Source of the DNA: Xenoacremonium recifei
Taxonomy: Eukaryota > Ascomycota > Sordariomycetes > Hypocreales > Nectriaceae
Assembly (NCBI GenBank): GCA_012184525.1
Contig: WOFQ01000014.1
Coordinates: 62,001-126,000 of the forward strand
DNA length: 64,000 bases
Direction of reading: 5' to 3'
The notes below the pieces were generated by a model. It ran no database searches. It saw nothing but the letters and a program-made list of their open reading frames with translations, and was not told where the DNA came from. Shown here in pieces: positions 46,701-57,964 of the stretch. Made by a program: the position numbers and the translations under genes. Each line of letters opens with the position of its first letter. Position 1 is the stretch's first letter.

Positions 46701-48400
46701 GACAATCGAGATGATGTCAGTGGACCGGCCGATCCTTGGCTGCGCATGGCCAAAAGAGGGGAAAGGTCGAGAGCGAGAGATGGTCCGGTGGGCGTCGAAG
46801 GCCCGTAGAAGGACGCATGGAAGCATTCCAGGGACCGCCAGTCCGACGCTAGCGGACTTGGAGTGCCAGTAGGCACCAACTTAACGGATGGCCGGCCAGT
46901 CACGATACTGGAGAATCGACGGGCCTGCAGCTGGACGGAGAGAGGGCCGGGATTAATGCCGCGCTTCCGCCCCGTCTTGGAGAGCAACGACATGATGATG
47001 GCGTGAGCCAGTCCCGTCGACCATGGCCAGATTGGGCGGGAATCGAGCCGTCGAGGTCACTGCACTGGTTGTGCTCGTGCTTGTGCGTGAAAAGCGCAAG
47101 CACTTTTTTTTAAGATGAGGAGGCGGGCAGTGCTCAACCCTCAGAGCACCAAGTCTTTGAGAGCCAGTGATAACCGTACTGACACATGGCATTAGGTGAC
47201 CTGAAGCGCGGACAGGCCATCTTGCAGGCCCCCCCAAGAGTCCCCCAACCGGCCTGTCTGGAGTATCGTATCTGGACCAGTCAAAGACAAGAGAGGGTGG
47301 AGGGAAGCCCAGTGCCCGCGGCTCTCTCAGAAAAACAAGAGGAAAAAATCTTCCAGCCACAAAATGCACAACTCACCTGTTGCGGCTGCCCTCGGCCGAT
47401 AGTCTGGGAGCCTTCGGGAGCCACGAGTTTTTTTTTAACTGAGACACAGGCCAAAGCCGGGTCTAGAGTCTTATCACGCTGTGGACAGTTGAGAGCGCGT
47501 TGTCAACAGCAGAGCGGTGGCTTTGGCCAAACCATTAATTGCTGACGGTGCGAGATAGCGTTACACGGTTGAAGAGACTACCAGTGCAAAACTAACATAG
47601 CAAACTAACTAACAAGCAAAGAACAACACGCTTTGGGAGTGTTTGTACTCTCTTCCACGACACTCTGGTAGTTTCAGAGCAGTCAAAGTCCTGTCCAAGT
47701 GGAGGTGGGTTGTTTGTGGGCTTGCAAAAGGCCCTGGCTATTTCGTACAGTTACGGGACCGACTCTTGAACTGGGGGTGGTGACAGTAGCGCAACCGCGG
47801 GTGATTGTCTAGCGTCGCCCGCCAGAGCAGCGGGTCGTCGTGATTTGGAGCAAAGCCCAGCTAATTAGCCACATTATCAGGTGTGTGAGCATTCCGGATG
47901 TGCTTCAAGACGTTGCCGCTGACGGGCGTTTTGCCTTTGAGTTCACCGTTTCCTTGTCATTTCCGCCCGATTGGAATTGACTTTGCTGGTGCCCAATCTA
48001 TTTACCAGGAACGGGAAGACCAATAACGCCCGGAGAAAAAAAAAAGACTCAGTTCTGAACCAGTGCCGCCTCGCTTTGAGCGGTGGTGATGCTGGGGCTC
48101 AAAAACCTGACACCTCACTCTAAACGCCAGATGGTGGTGACGAATCGGGAGCTAGTGCACACACTGAAGAGGCGGCATGACGATAGAGTACTCGGCGACA
48201 CCGAGATCCTTCATAGCAGGGCGACAGGTCAACGCAAGGCAACAAAATAAATCGACCGGTAGACACTCAAGGCGAGGTAGTGGTTCGGTTGGCGACCACT
48301 CATATCGTGAGTTCTGAAGCCAGAGATGCTAATTCTCTAGTTGCCGGGTCCTTTCCGTGTCGCCCAAATGAATCCCGTCGTTCCCTCTGATGCCATTTGC
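37789..48400. other. Long region without recognisable genes
   Basis: About 10.6 kb between the Dug3 gene and the leader of the Zn2Cys6 regulator gene. 37.8-39.1 kb is AT-richer and holds the Dug3 3' flank; 39.1-48.4 kb is G+C-richer and of mixed composition. Open frames of 100-190 codons occur on both strands, but overlap one another, lack motifs and look like random translation of G+C-rich DNA. No transposon coding remnant, long repeat or tRNA was recognised. Homopolymer runs occur (C8 near 40309, G near 44246, T/A runs near 47104, 47431 and 48037). Confidence 0.55.
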
Positions 48401-50034
48401 TGAATGACATGGATGATGGACGGTCCTGCTCCCACTCTCCCATATCCACCGTTCGAGCCGGACCTTTACTGGCGGCGGGACGAACGAGAGCAGACGAGCA
48501 AGAGCAGGCAGTGGGATATCGAGCGAGGCGAGGCGCAAGGGTGCCCTCAAGCAGGATCTCGGGCCTCGGGGTGTCATTTCCGCCACATCTCGTCCACATA
48601 TCAGCGATGACCAAACACAGACAACACCGCCGCGAAGCAGCATTAGGAGCAGCAGCAGCAGCAGCAGCGACGAGTTCCCTGGATCATGGCCAGGGACACC
48701 GACCCGTTCGGAGCCGTGAGAACGCAGATGGGACTCGGGCGGTTAGCTGGGAACTCGAAGGGAGGCTAAGGGAACGATCCCCCCTGGTCAGCACCCGACC
48801 TTTGAAAAGGTACCTGGCCAACTGGCCTGGCATGCCCTGGTCCTCCCCCGGGACACCCCCCTACACCGCGCTACCGCACCGCGCTCCAAGGACACCTCAG
48901 TGATGTGCTCCTCGAGTGAGCGGTCTCTCCTCTCAGAGGCCTTGCAGCTGGAGTGCGCCGCTAACCCCGAATACGCCCCCCGCCCCGGACACCCGACCGC
49001 CCACCTACAGCCAGGCCATCACCCCCCCTGGACGGCCTCTGCTGCTGCGACTGGTCCGCGAGATGGTCTCTCCATCCTCCAATCCCCATCTTTCACGGGC
49101 CCCTTCTCCAACCCATCCAGCCATCCCACCCTCTCACAATCTGGCTTGCTAAGTTGCTGCCCACCCTCTCTCCTCGCCGCTCTCTCAGCTGCCCCCCGAG
49201 TGATTCCTCTCTCGCCTTGGGGCGTGCAGGGAAGAAAAGACTTTCAGAAGGGACCAGGGCAGCAACAGGGAACCCCGGCCTCGTCAGACCTCGGCCGATA
49301 TGCCCCCGCTGATCTTCTCAGTTCATCGTCGCAACGGCTGGGGATCATGATGGCTCTCCCGCCCTCTCGATGGGCTTCTCCTCCGCTATCTCGTCGATGG
49401 ACCTACTCTAGCCACTCTCTCACACGCTCCCACACGCTCTCACACCCCCCCTCCTTGTCCCGGCTTCAGGTTCACGTCCATCCATCATCCCTCATGCCCT
49501 TATGAGACCCCCAGCCCGTGCTTCTCTTCGTCCCCTCCCCTCCCTCACTTCCTACAGGCGTACCTGACCTCGAGTCCCCTCTTCTCTATCTGGACGACAC
49601 ATCCTTGTAATCAATATACTTGCAAGTTCTACCTACATAACGCTGCTGCCGCCCTCAACCCCAACCTATCTATCCCAAGTGCTCTCTACAAGGCAGACCC
49701 CTATCTCCTCCTACTTTATTCTTTGGTTCCTGTCCCATTGTGTCTACTTAATATCGACAACAACCTGATCGTCCCAACGTCAACGTTACTCCAACTCTTT
49801 GTTCAAACCTTCAACCCTCCCACTCTCTCACTACTCTCAAGTCACCGCGCCGCCTCCTCACCCTCCTCCTCCAACTCGCATGTCTCCTTTGGGAATCATA
49901 AATTCACCTTGGCGGACGCATAAAGAAACGCATCCCCAAACCTCAATCGACATTTATAATCTCGACTCAACATCCTCGTCCACTTTATTCGTATATGACC
50001 CTTGAACAACACGATTGAAAGCTCGGCCATCATC
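48401..50034 (+). promoter_or_regulatory. Pyrimidine-rich proximal promoter and leader of the Zn2Cys6 gene
   Basis: About 1.6 kb upstream of the regulator ATG. It includes a (AGC)n microsatellite at about 48647-48669, then strongly C/T-rich DNA from about 48780 to 49900 with repeated CACACGCTC units near 49410-49440. Such CT tracts commonly precede transcription starts in filamentous fungi. Two upstream ORFs lie at 49880-50005 and 49995-50018 (listed under findings). The exact transcription start is not visible. Confidence 0.5.
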
Positions 50035-52675
50035 ATGACTGCTGCTCTCTCACAACAGACCATTCCGGTCAAGGACCCCTCTGCCGTCCGCAAGCGCAGA
50101 AGACGCGCCCCTGCGGGCGGCGCTGCGGACGACTGCTTTGCTTGTTCTAAGAAGAACATCAAGTGCGATCGCCGGAGGCCCTACTGTTCGCAATGCCTCG
50201 AGGTTGGCAACGAGTGCTCGGGCTACAAGACTCAGTTGACCTGGGGAGTTGGCGTTGCTAGCCGTGGCAAGCTCCGCGGTCTGTCTCTGCCCATCGCAAA
50301 GGCTCCTCCGGTCACCAGGGAACCCGTCAAGAAGACGGCAAATGCTCGATCCCGGTCCAGCTCCAGCACCACACAGCAATGGCCGGAGCAAGACGACGCC
50401 AGGAGAACGCCTCGAGGCCCCATCGACATTCCCGTCGTCACTCAGGCTGCCTCAGCGCCCACGACTCCGTATCCTCTGGCTGGTTACGACTACCTCTCCA
50501 TGTCACAGCCCGAGAACACTCCTCCCATGCCGCAAGGAAGCTGGGGCAGCATCGCCTACTCCCCCGGAGTGGCAAACTCCCCAAACGGGATCCCCAAGTA
50601 TCCCAAGTTCCAGCTTCCCCTTGTGACCGAGGGTCTTTCGTCGTCTGTCGACTCTCTCAGCGAGATTGACTACATGTCGCCCATGAGCCAGTCATATAGT
50701 CGCGAGGACATTCCCTTTGTCAACAGCCCCAGCCTTATGTACGAGAACTATGCCCCAAGCCATAGCTCCCCTGGTCCTCAGAGCCCTCCTACCTCCCTCT
50801 ACGTGGACCACCAGCGGACGGCGGCACCTACATCGTGCCCCAGCCTTGTGTACGCCCCCTCGGAGGCCTGTTCCAGCATCCACATGGATCCTTACGAAAC
50901 ACAACAAAATCAGAAGCTCGCTCGAGAATACGACGCCCTCAGTGAGAACTATCCGGTCGCATACGCACCTTACGCATTCTAATCACTCAGTAGGTGTTCC
51001 TGAAGCCGACGCTTACAGCACCAGCTGCAACTCGACCACCCCATCCTGGGCATCCCCCAATCCCCGAGAGGAGGATCTCAAGTCACAACATTCCGAGTAC
51101 GCGCCTTCCCACTGGCCCACGGTTTCCGAGGCTCAGGCCATCCACGTGAGCCAGGACCTCACCTCCAAGATGCCCTTCTTCATGGACTACTACGAGAACT
51201 TCATGTGCCCGTCAATGGTCTTCATTGATGGGCCGCACAACCCCTTTCGAAATCACGTTCTTCAGCTCGCGGCAAATAGCCCGAGTCTCCAACATGCCAT
51301 CTGTGCTTTAGCCGCCTGCAATCTGCGAATGAAGAGAAAGCTGAGCTTGGGTCGGGATACGCAAGAACTCTCTGAGAGGTTCTTGCAGGAGAAGCAAGCG
51401 GCAGAGGCTGTGGCTAGTGGTCAGACGGACGATCAATCCCTTGCGGAGGAATATGAACATCGAAATCTGGCTGTCCAGCTCCTGAATCAGCAACTCAACG
51501 ATCCCTCCAAGTCGACGCACGACTCCGTCCTAGCTACCATCCTACTGCTATGCCATTACAGAATGGTCGAGTCTGGAATTGCAAAGTTCCATACTCAGTT
51601 CGCTGGCGTCAACAAAATCCTGGCCCTGAGAGCACAGCAGGGATATGCCCAGCCTGGAGACTCGGCATGGATGGAAGCCATCTTCACCTACTTCGATGCC
51701 ATCTCTGCCAGCATCAACGACCGAGAGGCTCAGGTGAACAATACGTTTATGAACATGAACCCCGATGCTCTCCTGCCCGTTGGCGCGGAGAATCTGGTGG
51801 GTTGCGATCGGGAGCTCTTCAAGACCATCAGAAAGCTAGGCATGCTCAATCTTCTTTCTCAAAACCGCCCTGTGGAGAAGATTGTCACATCTCCCACTCC
51901 TCAGAACATGGCCATCCGGTCTCATTCACCGTTTTCGTCGCCTCTGGGTCACGTTTACAGGGATAGCATCAGCATGGGTGACATGGCTGGTCAGCAGATC
52001 CCGGATATGTACAGTGTCTCCAGCCAGCGGTTCGAGGGTAATGGATACGGCTCAACCCTCGATGACCAACAGCTGCTCACCTCAGCCATCTACTCCTCTG
52101 CCACGTTCGAGGACAGCAGGTCCAAGTTCTGGCACGAGTGGAAAGAGGCCCGTCTAGCTCTGCAGAACTGGCAATTTGATGCTACACGGGTGGCAGCCTC
52201 CCTACCGGGGACGCCCAGCCAGAGCCAGCTCCGCGACTTGGGCGCGCTGTCCGAGGCCTTCCGATATGCAGCACTCCTATACACAGAGCGGCTGATCAGC
52301 CCCAGCATCCCCTCGAGCCACACCAGCCTGCAGAATCTGGTCAGCCAGGTGGTGTACTACGCGACAACGCTAGAGTCGGGCAGCAGCGCGGAGAAATTCC
52401 TGCTGTGGCCCCTCTTCGTGGCCGGGTCTGAGTGCGTCAACGAGCTGCAGCAGAACATCGTGCGGACCAAGTGCCGCGACATCATGTCCCGGTCCGGGTA
52501 CATGAACAACTTGGCAGCTCTCGAGGTGTTGGAGAAGCTCTGGGCCAATGGCTGGACGAGCCAGAGCCAGGAGGGGGGTGCTGGTGGCAGTCCGGGGTCG
52601 AAGCGCCATGGGCCGTTTAACTGGACCCAATGCATCGGCGGTCCCGGAGTGGAGGTGGAGTGGATTATGTTCTAA
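50035..52675 (+). CDS. Zn2Cys6 fungal transcription factor
   Basis: Two exons: 50035-50941 and either 50991-52675 or 50994-52675, joined over a 49/52-nt intron (GTGAGA donor, TTCTAATC branch). The acceptor is CAGTAG, and both AGs keep the frame, giving 863 or 862 aa. The N-terminal zinc cluster has Cys at 34, 37, 44, 51, 54 and 61 (CFACSKKNIKCDRRRPYCSQ then CLEVGNEC), preceded by the basic run RKRRRRAP, and followed by the family-specific GYKTQLTWGVGVASRGKLRG linker. The middle is Ser/Pro-rich; the second half is a helical Fungal_trans_2-like regulatory domain (PFFMDYYENFMCPSMVFIDG, HAICALAACNLRMKRK, TILLLCHYRM). Expected to bind CGG-type half-sites in the nucleus; target genes unknown. The start is the first ATG after two short uORFs. 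Confidence 0.92.
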
Positions 52676-53912
52676 TTTACTATTATCAGCGGCGGGCGGG
52701 AGCATCTGTTACGTGTTGGACACGGCAAAGAAATACAGTATCTGGCGGAGGGTTTATCATCAGGGGGGTGGTTGGGGGGTGGCAGGCATGGATGGGTAAG
52801 GATAGCCGCCGGCCATTACTAGATGGATGGGCAAGGCAAGGCAGGGTTGGGAAGGCAGAGCAAGGGAAACAACTGGCAACGGGAACCGGCCAGGGCGAAA
52901 AGGACATTCACGAACAATACTTACTGCATGATATCACATACCTGTACATTAGCTTCAAACATGGAGAGGACGAGAACAAACAAGCAAAGCATCATGTCTC
53001 GCACGTCAAAGCGTCTGTCACTCAGTGGAACTAAGTCCAGGAACCAGGTGTCATCGTCGCACCGGGAGCATCACACCGACGGCTCCGTCCAGTAAGGCGC
53101 CGATGCAATGCAATGTTGCACCTCAAGCAACGCGACGGTGCATCCGGAATCCTCTGTCGTCACCACATGCACGCCCGCCGCCGCAGCAGCAGCAGCAGCC
53201 CTACAACCTTGCCTCACCTCACACACCTTACGTTACTATCGGAGACGGGATAAGCAGCCTCTCTATCTCTGCCGCCCACCCCTGACACCCCCACGCGGCG
53301 GCGCGCCCACCGCGCATGCAACCACTTCGCAAGCGGCCAGCACAGCGGCTTCTAGCGCACTGCATGATCTCCAAGCCGAAGGATGGGGAGGATTGCAAGA
53401 GAAAGAGTTTTTTTTTTCTAATTTGGCAAGGCGATCGGGGGAGGGAGACCGCCGGAGTGCGGTGCCGGCGGGGAGTGGGGATCGGCGGAACCGGCCGGCG
53501 GGGGATCCACTGGGGTCCGGAGTCGCCGGGGGAGGCGATAAGGGGGGAGGGGGTGTGATTGGTGGTGAGGGGGAGGGCGTAGGGTAGGCGGTGGTGAGGC
53601 GGGATTGATTGGTGAGGGATGAGGGAAGTTGGATGCTTGAGATACTGCATGTTGAGGAGGTTGCATATAGTGTAGGGTAGTATAGGGGGACGCGTGGTAG
53701 TTTTCGGTTGAGATGGAATCAGCTTTAGAATAATGTACTGGGAGGAGTCGTGCTTGCTCTGCTCTGGGTTGCGGCATTCAGTTTAAGTTAGGAGCTTGTG
53801 AGTTGGCAGGTTTTACTTAGAGAAAGAATGGTAGTAAAGAAATCGAAATATGATACATGTAACAACATACAAATGCTCATACTCATACACGTCCATCATC
53901 GAGAATCAGTTT
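52676..53912. other. Convergent intergenic region
   Basis: About 1.2 kb between the 3' ends of the Zn2Cys6 gene and the questin-oxidase-like gene. It includes a (AGC)n microsatellite at about 53183-53199, a T10 run near 53410 and G-rich DNA at about 53440-53600. No gene seen. Confidence 0.5.
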
Positions 53913-55541
53913 TCATAATGCAGACTCGTTTACCTTTGGAATCTCCTTCCACGCCTCCTCAAACCCAGCAGACCTCACCCACTTCGGCTCCATCTTCTCG
54001 TTCCCATCGAGCAGCATATAGAACACCCTCAACCACACCTCGTCACTGCGAATCTTGACCCAGGGCCGCCCCTCATACTTCTTCGAGAGGTCTCTGGCTA
54101 GTAGTAGAGCGCGCACGAGCTTGATAGTGTGCCCATCATCGGGGATACGGTGGAAGCGTGGAAGAAGGTCTTCCGGCTTAGAGACGAGCGTCTTGTCCTT
54201 CGGTCTGTAGTTCTCTATGGGTTCAGTGCGGAGAGGCGGACAGCTACGTGCTGTGTATTGCAGGATATCCATGCGGATCTTCCACTCAAGCAGGCGGACC
54301 TTGGTGGAGGTTGGGACCCATGGGAAGGAGTTGATGGTGAGAAAGAAGGGTGCCGAGTTGACATGGTGCCTTAAGATATCAGTGCCGTGATCCTCCTGAG
54401 TCGAGATATGAAACTTACATGAGATAGAAGTCATACTTGGGGATGTTGGGCGGATGAAACGCCGCTGCGGTTGCCATCCAGGCCACAGTGCAAAACATCT
54501 CAGCCGTCCTCTCCTCCAACTCATCTTCCCGAACCTTCACCCTCGCCGTAAGATCAAGCGCCTCTTCCGGCGCCCTCCCCATGATGCCCTCCCCAATCTT
54601 ATCACTATCAGAAAACCGCGCCGCCTGCGCTAACTTCTTGGTCCTACGCGCCTCCTCCAACAGACTCTCGATCGTGCCCATGGGAACGTTCCTCCGATCC
54701 GCCGCCTCTTCAGCTCGTATGAGAAACGAACCAAGCTTATCCTTATGCACCGCCGCCTGAGAGAGCCCTGTCGCTACAACGGCCGGCTGCGCAAACTCCA
54801 CGCCGTACATGAGTTGGATCATGGGGTGCAAGAACCCCGCGAAGAGCCGGTTGAACAGCTCACGGCTGCGCTCGTCGTTCTCTTTGAAGACGTACTCGTT
54901 CAGCACGGCCTGCCATCCGCGCTGCTCCATCACGTCCTGGAAGAAGCGAAGGAAGTCGGCGTAGCGGTCGCCGTTGCCGAGATGTGCACGGGCATTGGCC
55001 CAGTCGGCCTCAAAGGCCTGGACTCGGCTGGGTGAGGGAGCGCGCGCGCGACACTGGTAGCCAGCGTTGTATGTGTAAGCGTTTTGGATGTCTTGGCCGG
55101 ACGCGCCGGTGCCGTAGAGAGTGAAGAGATGGTGAGGGATCTGGGGGACGGTCAGTAGGGTGGTCATGTGTGGTGAGTGTTGGGAGACTGACATGGTTGT
55201 GGAAGCCGGAGGCATTGAAGAAGACATGATGAGTCTATGATGTTAGCTACTTCATCCTAAGATGGAGCTTGACGACTCACTTCCAGGTCCTCTTGGAGGA
55301 GGGCAGACACCTTCTCCGATTCTTCCTGGCTGTGCTCATACCTCAACAAGCCCGTGGTTGTTGGACTGAGGTGAACGCGAAAAGGGGTCGCCATCGTGCT
55401 GGTTGCTGTAGGCTTCGGTCTTGATACTGAGGCTGTTGACAGGCCCCTCGAGACAGTTGACGGGATAGCTACAGCTCTTCTCAGAGGAGGCATGCCGAAA
55501 GTCATGAAAGACCCAACTCGGATGATGCCACAGGATGTCAT
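53913..55541 (-). CDS. Questin-oxidase-like protein
   Basis: Four exons, 55541-55281, 55234-55193, 55140-54419 and 54369-53913; 493 aa. Exon 2 is only 42 nt (THHVFFNASGFHNH) and is supported by joining to IPHHLFTLYGTGASGQDIQN, the characteristic His-rich opening of the questin oxidase family (AflY/GedK-like Baeyer-Villiger-type enzymes and many uncharacterised relatives). Introns are 46, 52 and 49 nt; the last uses a CTTAAG acceptor. The first 45 residues are rich in Arg, Ser and Thr with few acids (MPPLRRAVAIPSTVSRGLST) and look like a mitochondrial presequence, unless translation begins at a later ATG (MATPFRVHL, residue 50). No polyketide synthase is nearby, so a secondary-metabolite role is not supported by context; the protein is more probably a general oxidoreductase-like member. 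Confidence 0.85.
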
Positions 55542-55980
55542 ATCCTCACGTCACCGCTGACTAATGAAACTGCATTTTGCCTTTGCGAAACCCATTGGTT
55601 GTCTCTGTCCTGTCATGTGAACCACGAGGAGGTCGCAGTTTCTTGAAGGTGTGGCTTGGCGGGCGCTTCGGAAACAGAGGAAGTCAAATTTACCCCGGAT
55701 TTCGGCAACTGACATCATCGTGCCTTCAGCGTGTTCCTTCCGCGAGAAGCCCCGCTTTGAGCTCTTCTCTCGGGCTTATTTCCGGGGAATATCGTTGGTC
55801 GGCTTGCCACAGTGGACGAACCATTGAGCTGCAGTGAGAAGAACCATTCTTCGAAAGAGTTAAGGACGTCGCAAATTCGGGCTTCATTATCAATTCTATC
55901 GTCTATGCAAATCACAACTTTTGGTTCTCGCAAACTTCCCCGCTCTAGATTCTCTCCCAATCATCTGAAAAACATCGCAT
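55542..55980. other. Intergenic region
   Basis: About 440 bp between the start of the questin-oxidase-like gene and the stop of the histone chaperone gene, both on the minus strand. No gene seen. Confidence 0.5.
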
Positions 55981-57064
55981 TTAGGCCTTGCGCTTCTTGC
56001 TGGGAGGAGCATCGCCCTTCTCAGCGTCGGCGTCGTCCATCTCATCGTCCGACTCGAAGTCCATGTCGCTCATCTCATCCTGCTCCTGGGCTTGGGCTGC
56101 AAGACGAATTAGCTTTTTGTTCACAAATAGTTGACCAGAAGGATGCGAAAAACTCACTGAAGTACTTGATCGCGCCGGGCCAGAGGTCCTCAGCGATGCA
56201 GACAGCGAGGTCATCTCCAGTGGGGAAGATCTCCATCTCGTACTCATCATCGTCCTCGTCGTCATCCTCATCCATGGCGTCCTCCTCGGTCTCCTTGCCC
56301 TCCTTGTGGGCCTTGCGCCTCTCCTGCTCCTTCTTGAGAGCCTCCTGGTTCTCCTCCTCGGTGACCTTGACGCCGCGGAAACCGAACCATGCGAAGAAAC
56401 TAACTCCGCCAAGGCCAGTGTCCTCCATCTGCTGCTTGAGCTTCTTGGAAGCCTCAGTCTCACCCTCCTTGCCAGCCTTCTCCTCCTCGTAGACCTTCTG
56501 GACGAGATCAAGCATGCCGTTGGTCAGGTCCTTGCCCTCCTTCCACTTGATGGGGACAGGCTCGGAGACGAGGCCGGCCCAGCCATCCTTGGAGCGGCGC
56601 CACCAGAACTTCTTCTCGAGCACTTTGTTCTCGAAGTACTCGTTCTCCTTGAACTCCCACTTGATGGAGACGCTTCGCGGGTCACCATCGGGGAGCTCGA
56701 AGCGCTCGACGGAGAGAGAGACGAGCGAGTTCGCCAGAACGGCCGAGTCGGAGGGTTGGATGTATTCGTCGATGTCCATGGGGGCCTGCTCAAGAACGAG
56801 CGCCCAGAAGTTGGGGATCTTAGCAATGACCTCGGCGCGGCGGGCGTAGATGTCCTTGGTGAGCTTGTGCTGCTGGCGAACTGCAGTCATGTTAGATCCG
56901 AGGTCGCGATATGAGGCGCAAAGAGGAATGCTCATGACAATGATATGGGGTAACTTACTGATCTCAAGCTCGACCTCCTCGAAGTCGTCCTCAATGTCCT
57001 GGAGCTTCTCGTAGGTAACGAGGGCCTCCTGGAGGACGTCGTCCTGCATGTCGCTGGTAGACAT
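55981..57064 (-). CDS. SET/Vps75-type NAP-family histone chaperone
   Basis: Three exons, 57064-56959, 56880-56158 and 56096-55981; introns 78 and 61 nt; 314 aa. The N-terminus is a long dimerisation helix (YEKLQDIEDDFEEVELEI, then RQQHKLTKDIYARRAEVIAK). The earmuff domain follows: IPNFWALVLEQAP, VSIKWEFKENEYFENKVLEK, and the FFAWFGFRG turn. The C-terminus is acidic (EEDAMDEDDDEDDDEYEMEI and a further acidic stretch) and ends in a basic nuclear-localisation-like PSKKRKA. These features and length fit SET/TAF-I beta and yeast Vps75 better than the longer NAP1. Such chaperones bind H3-H4 and, as Vps75, stimulate Rtt109 acetylation of H3; that partner role is inferred. Divergent from the CutC gene. 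Confidence 0.9.
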
Positions 57065-57964
57065 TTTGTGCGTGTGTGACCGGTTGGTGTAGCGGAACGC
57101 GGGGTTTCAAAGCTCGATTCGAGAGAGAGCCGGTGGGCTGTAGCAGGGAAGTAGCAATTGAAGCGGCAGAAGAGCTTTCTGTCAAGGATGAAGGAAGAGG
57201 AAAATTTTGAATCGGCGGAAAAAAAGACCCTTATTAAAGCAGAGCTCTTCTCCAGTGTTTGCTTGTCGGTGAAATCTTTTTGGTGGGGTGAACGATCACT
57301 CGCCCCGCACAGGCAGGACCCCGAAAGCACCTTCCCGCATTTCTGCCAATCTGCCCAGCGATTCACGGTCATTCATGGTCATTCACCCACTGAAGAACAG
57401 CGGCCCACTCCACTGAAGTACAGGGGTTGCAGCGGGTTGCAGCGGGTACCCGCCTTAGTCAGCACCCGTCGAGTACCTGTGTGCTCACCCCGCGACAACT
57501 TTAATCCCCCGCCTCAGATCCATCTCACCTCTTCTCATGGCCGGTCGAGGCTCATCTCTCCTCTTTACTCCCGCCTCATATACCTTCATCGCCCAGGGTC
57601 ACCGCCCTCCCTTCATCTGAGCCGGTCCCACAATGGGTTCAGCTCCCGGCATATAATGTCACTATGCTCTGCTGCCGTCGCCCCACTACGGCTCGTTCCT
57701 CGCATTGGCACCATGAAGTGAAACCTCAGCCTGCACTTGTTGATAAAACTGTTTCTCGTTCACCTGACCCGTCAGCCTCGTGATCCTTTTCCTGCACAAT
57801 CAACATCGCGCCCAGGACTCGGCAGGTTGCAACAGCCATCCAACCAACCAGCCACAGTCAGGGCTCGACACGATTGAACAGACATCGAAGCGATCAGACA
57901 CACTCCAACACTTCCATTCAAATCCGCACCGATACACTGAAGAACGCACGCTTCCATCGCAGCC
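57065..57964. other. Divergent promoter region
   Basis: About 900 bp between the histone chaperone gene and the CutC gene. It contains a short direct repeat GGGTTGCAGC/GGGTTGCAGC near 57424-57443. No gene seen. Confidence 0.5.

Noticed and set aside
48900..49505. 201-codon plus-strand frame, Pro/Ser/Leu-rich
   Set aside because: Translation of the C/T-rich promoter tract; low complexity explains its openness.
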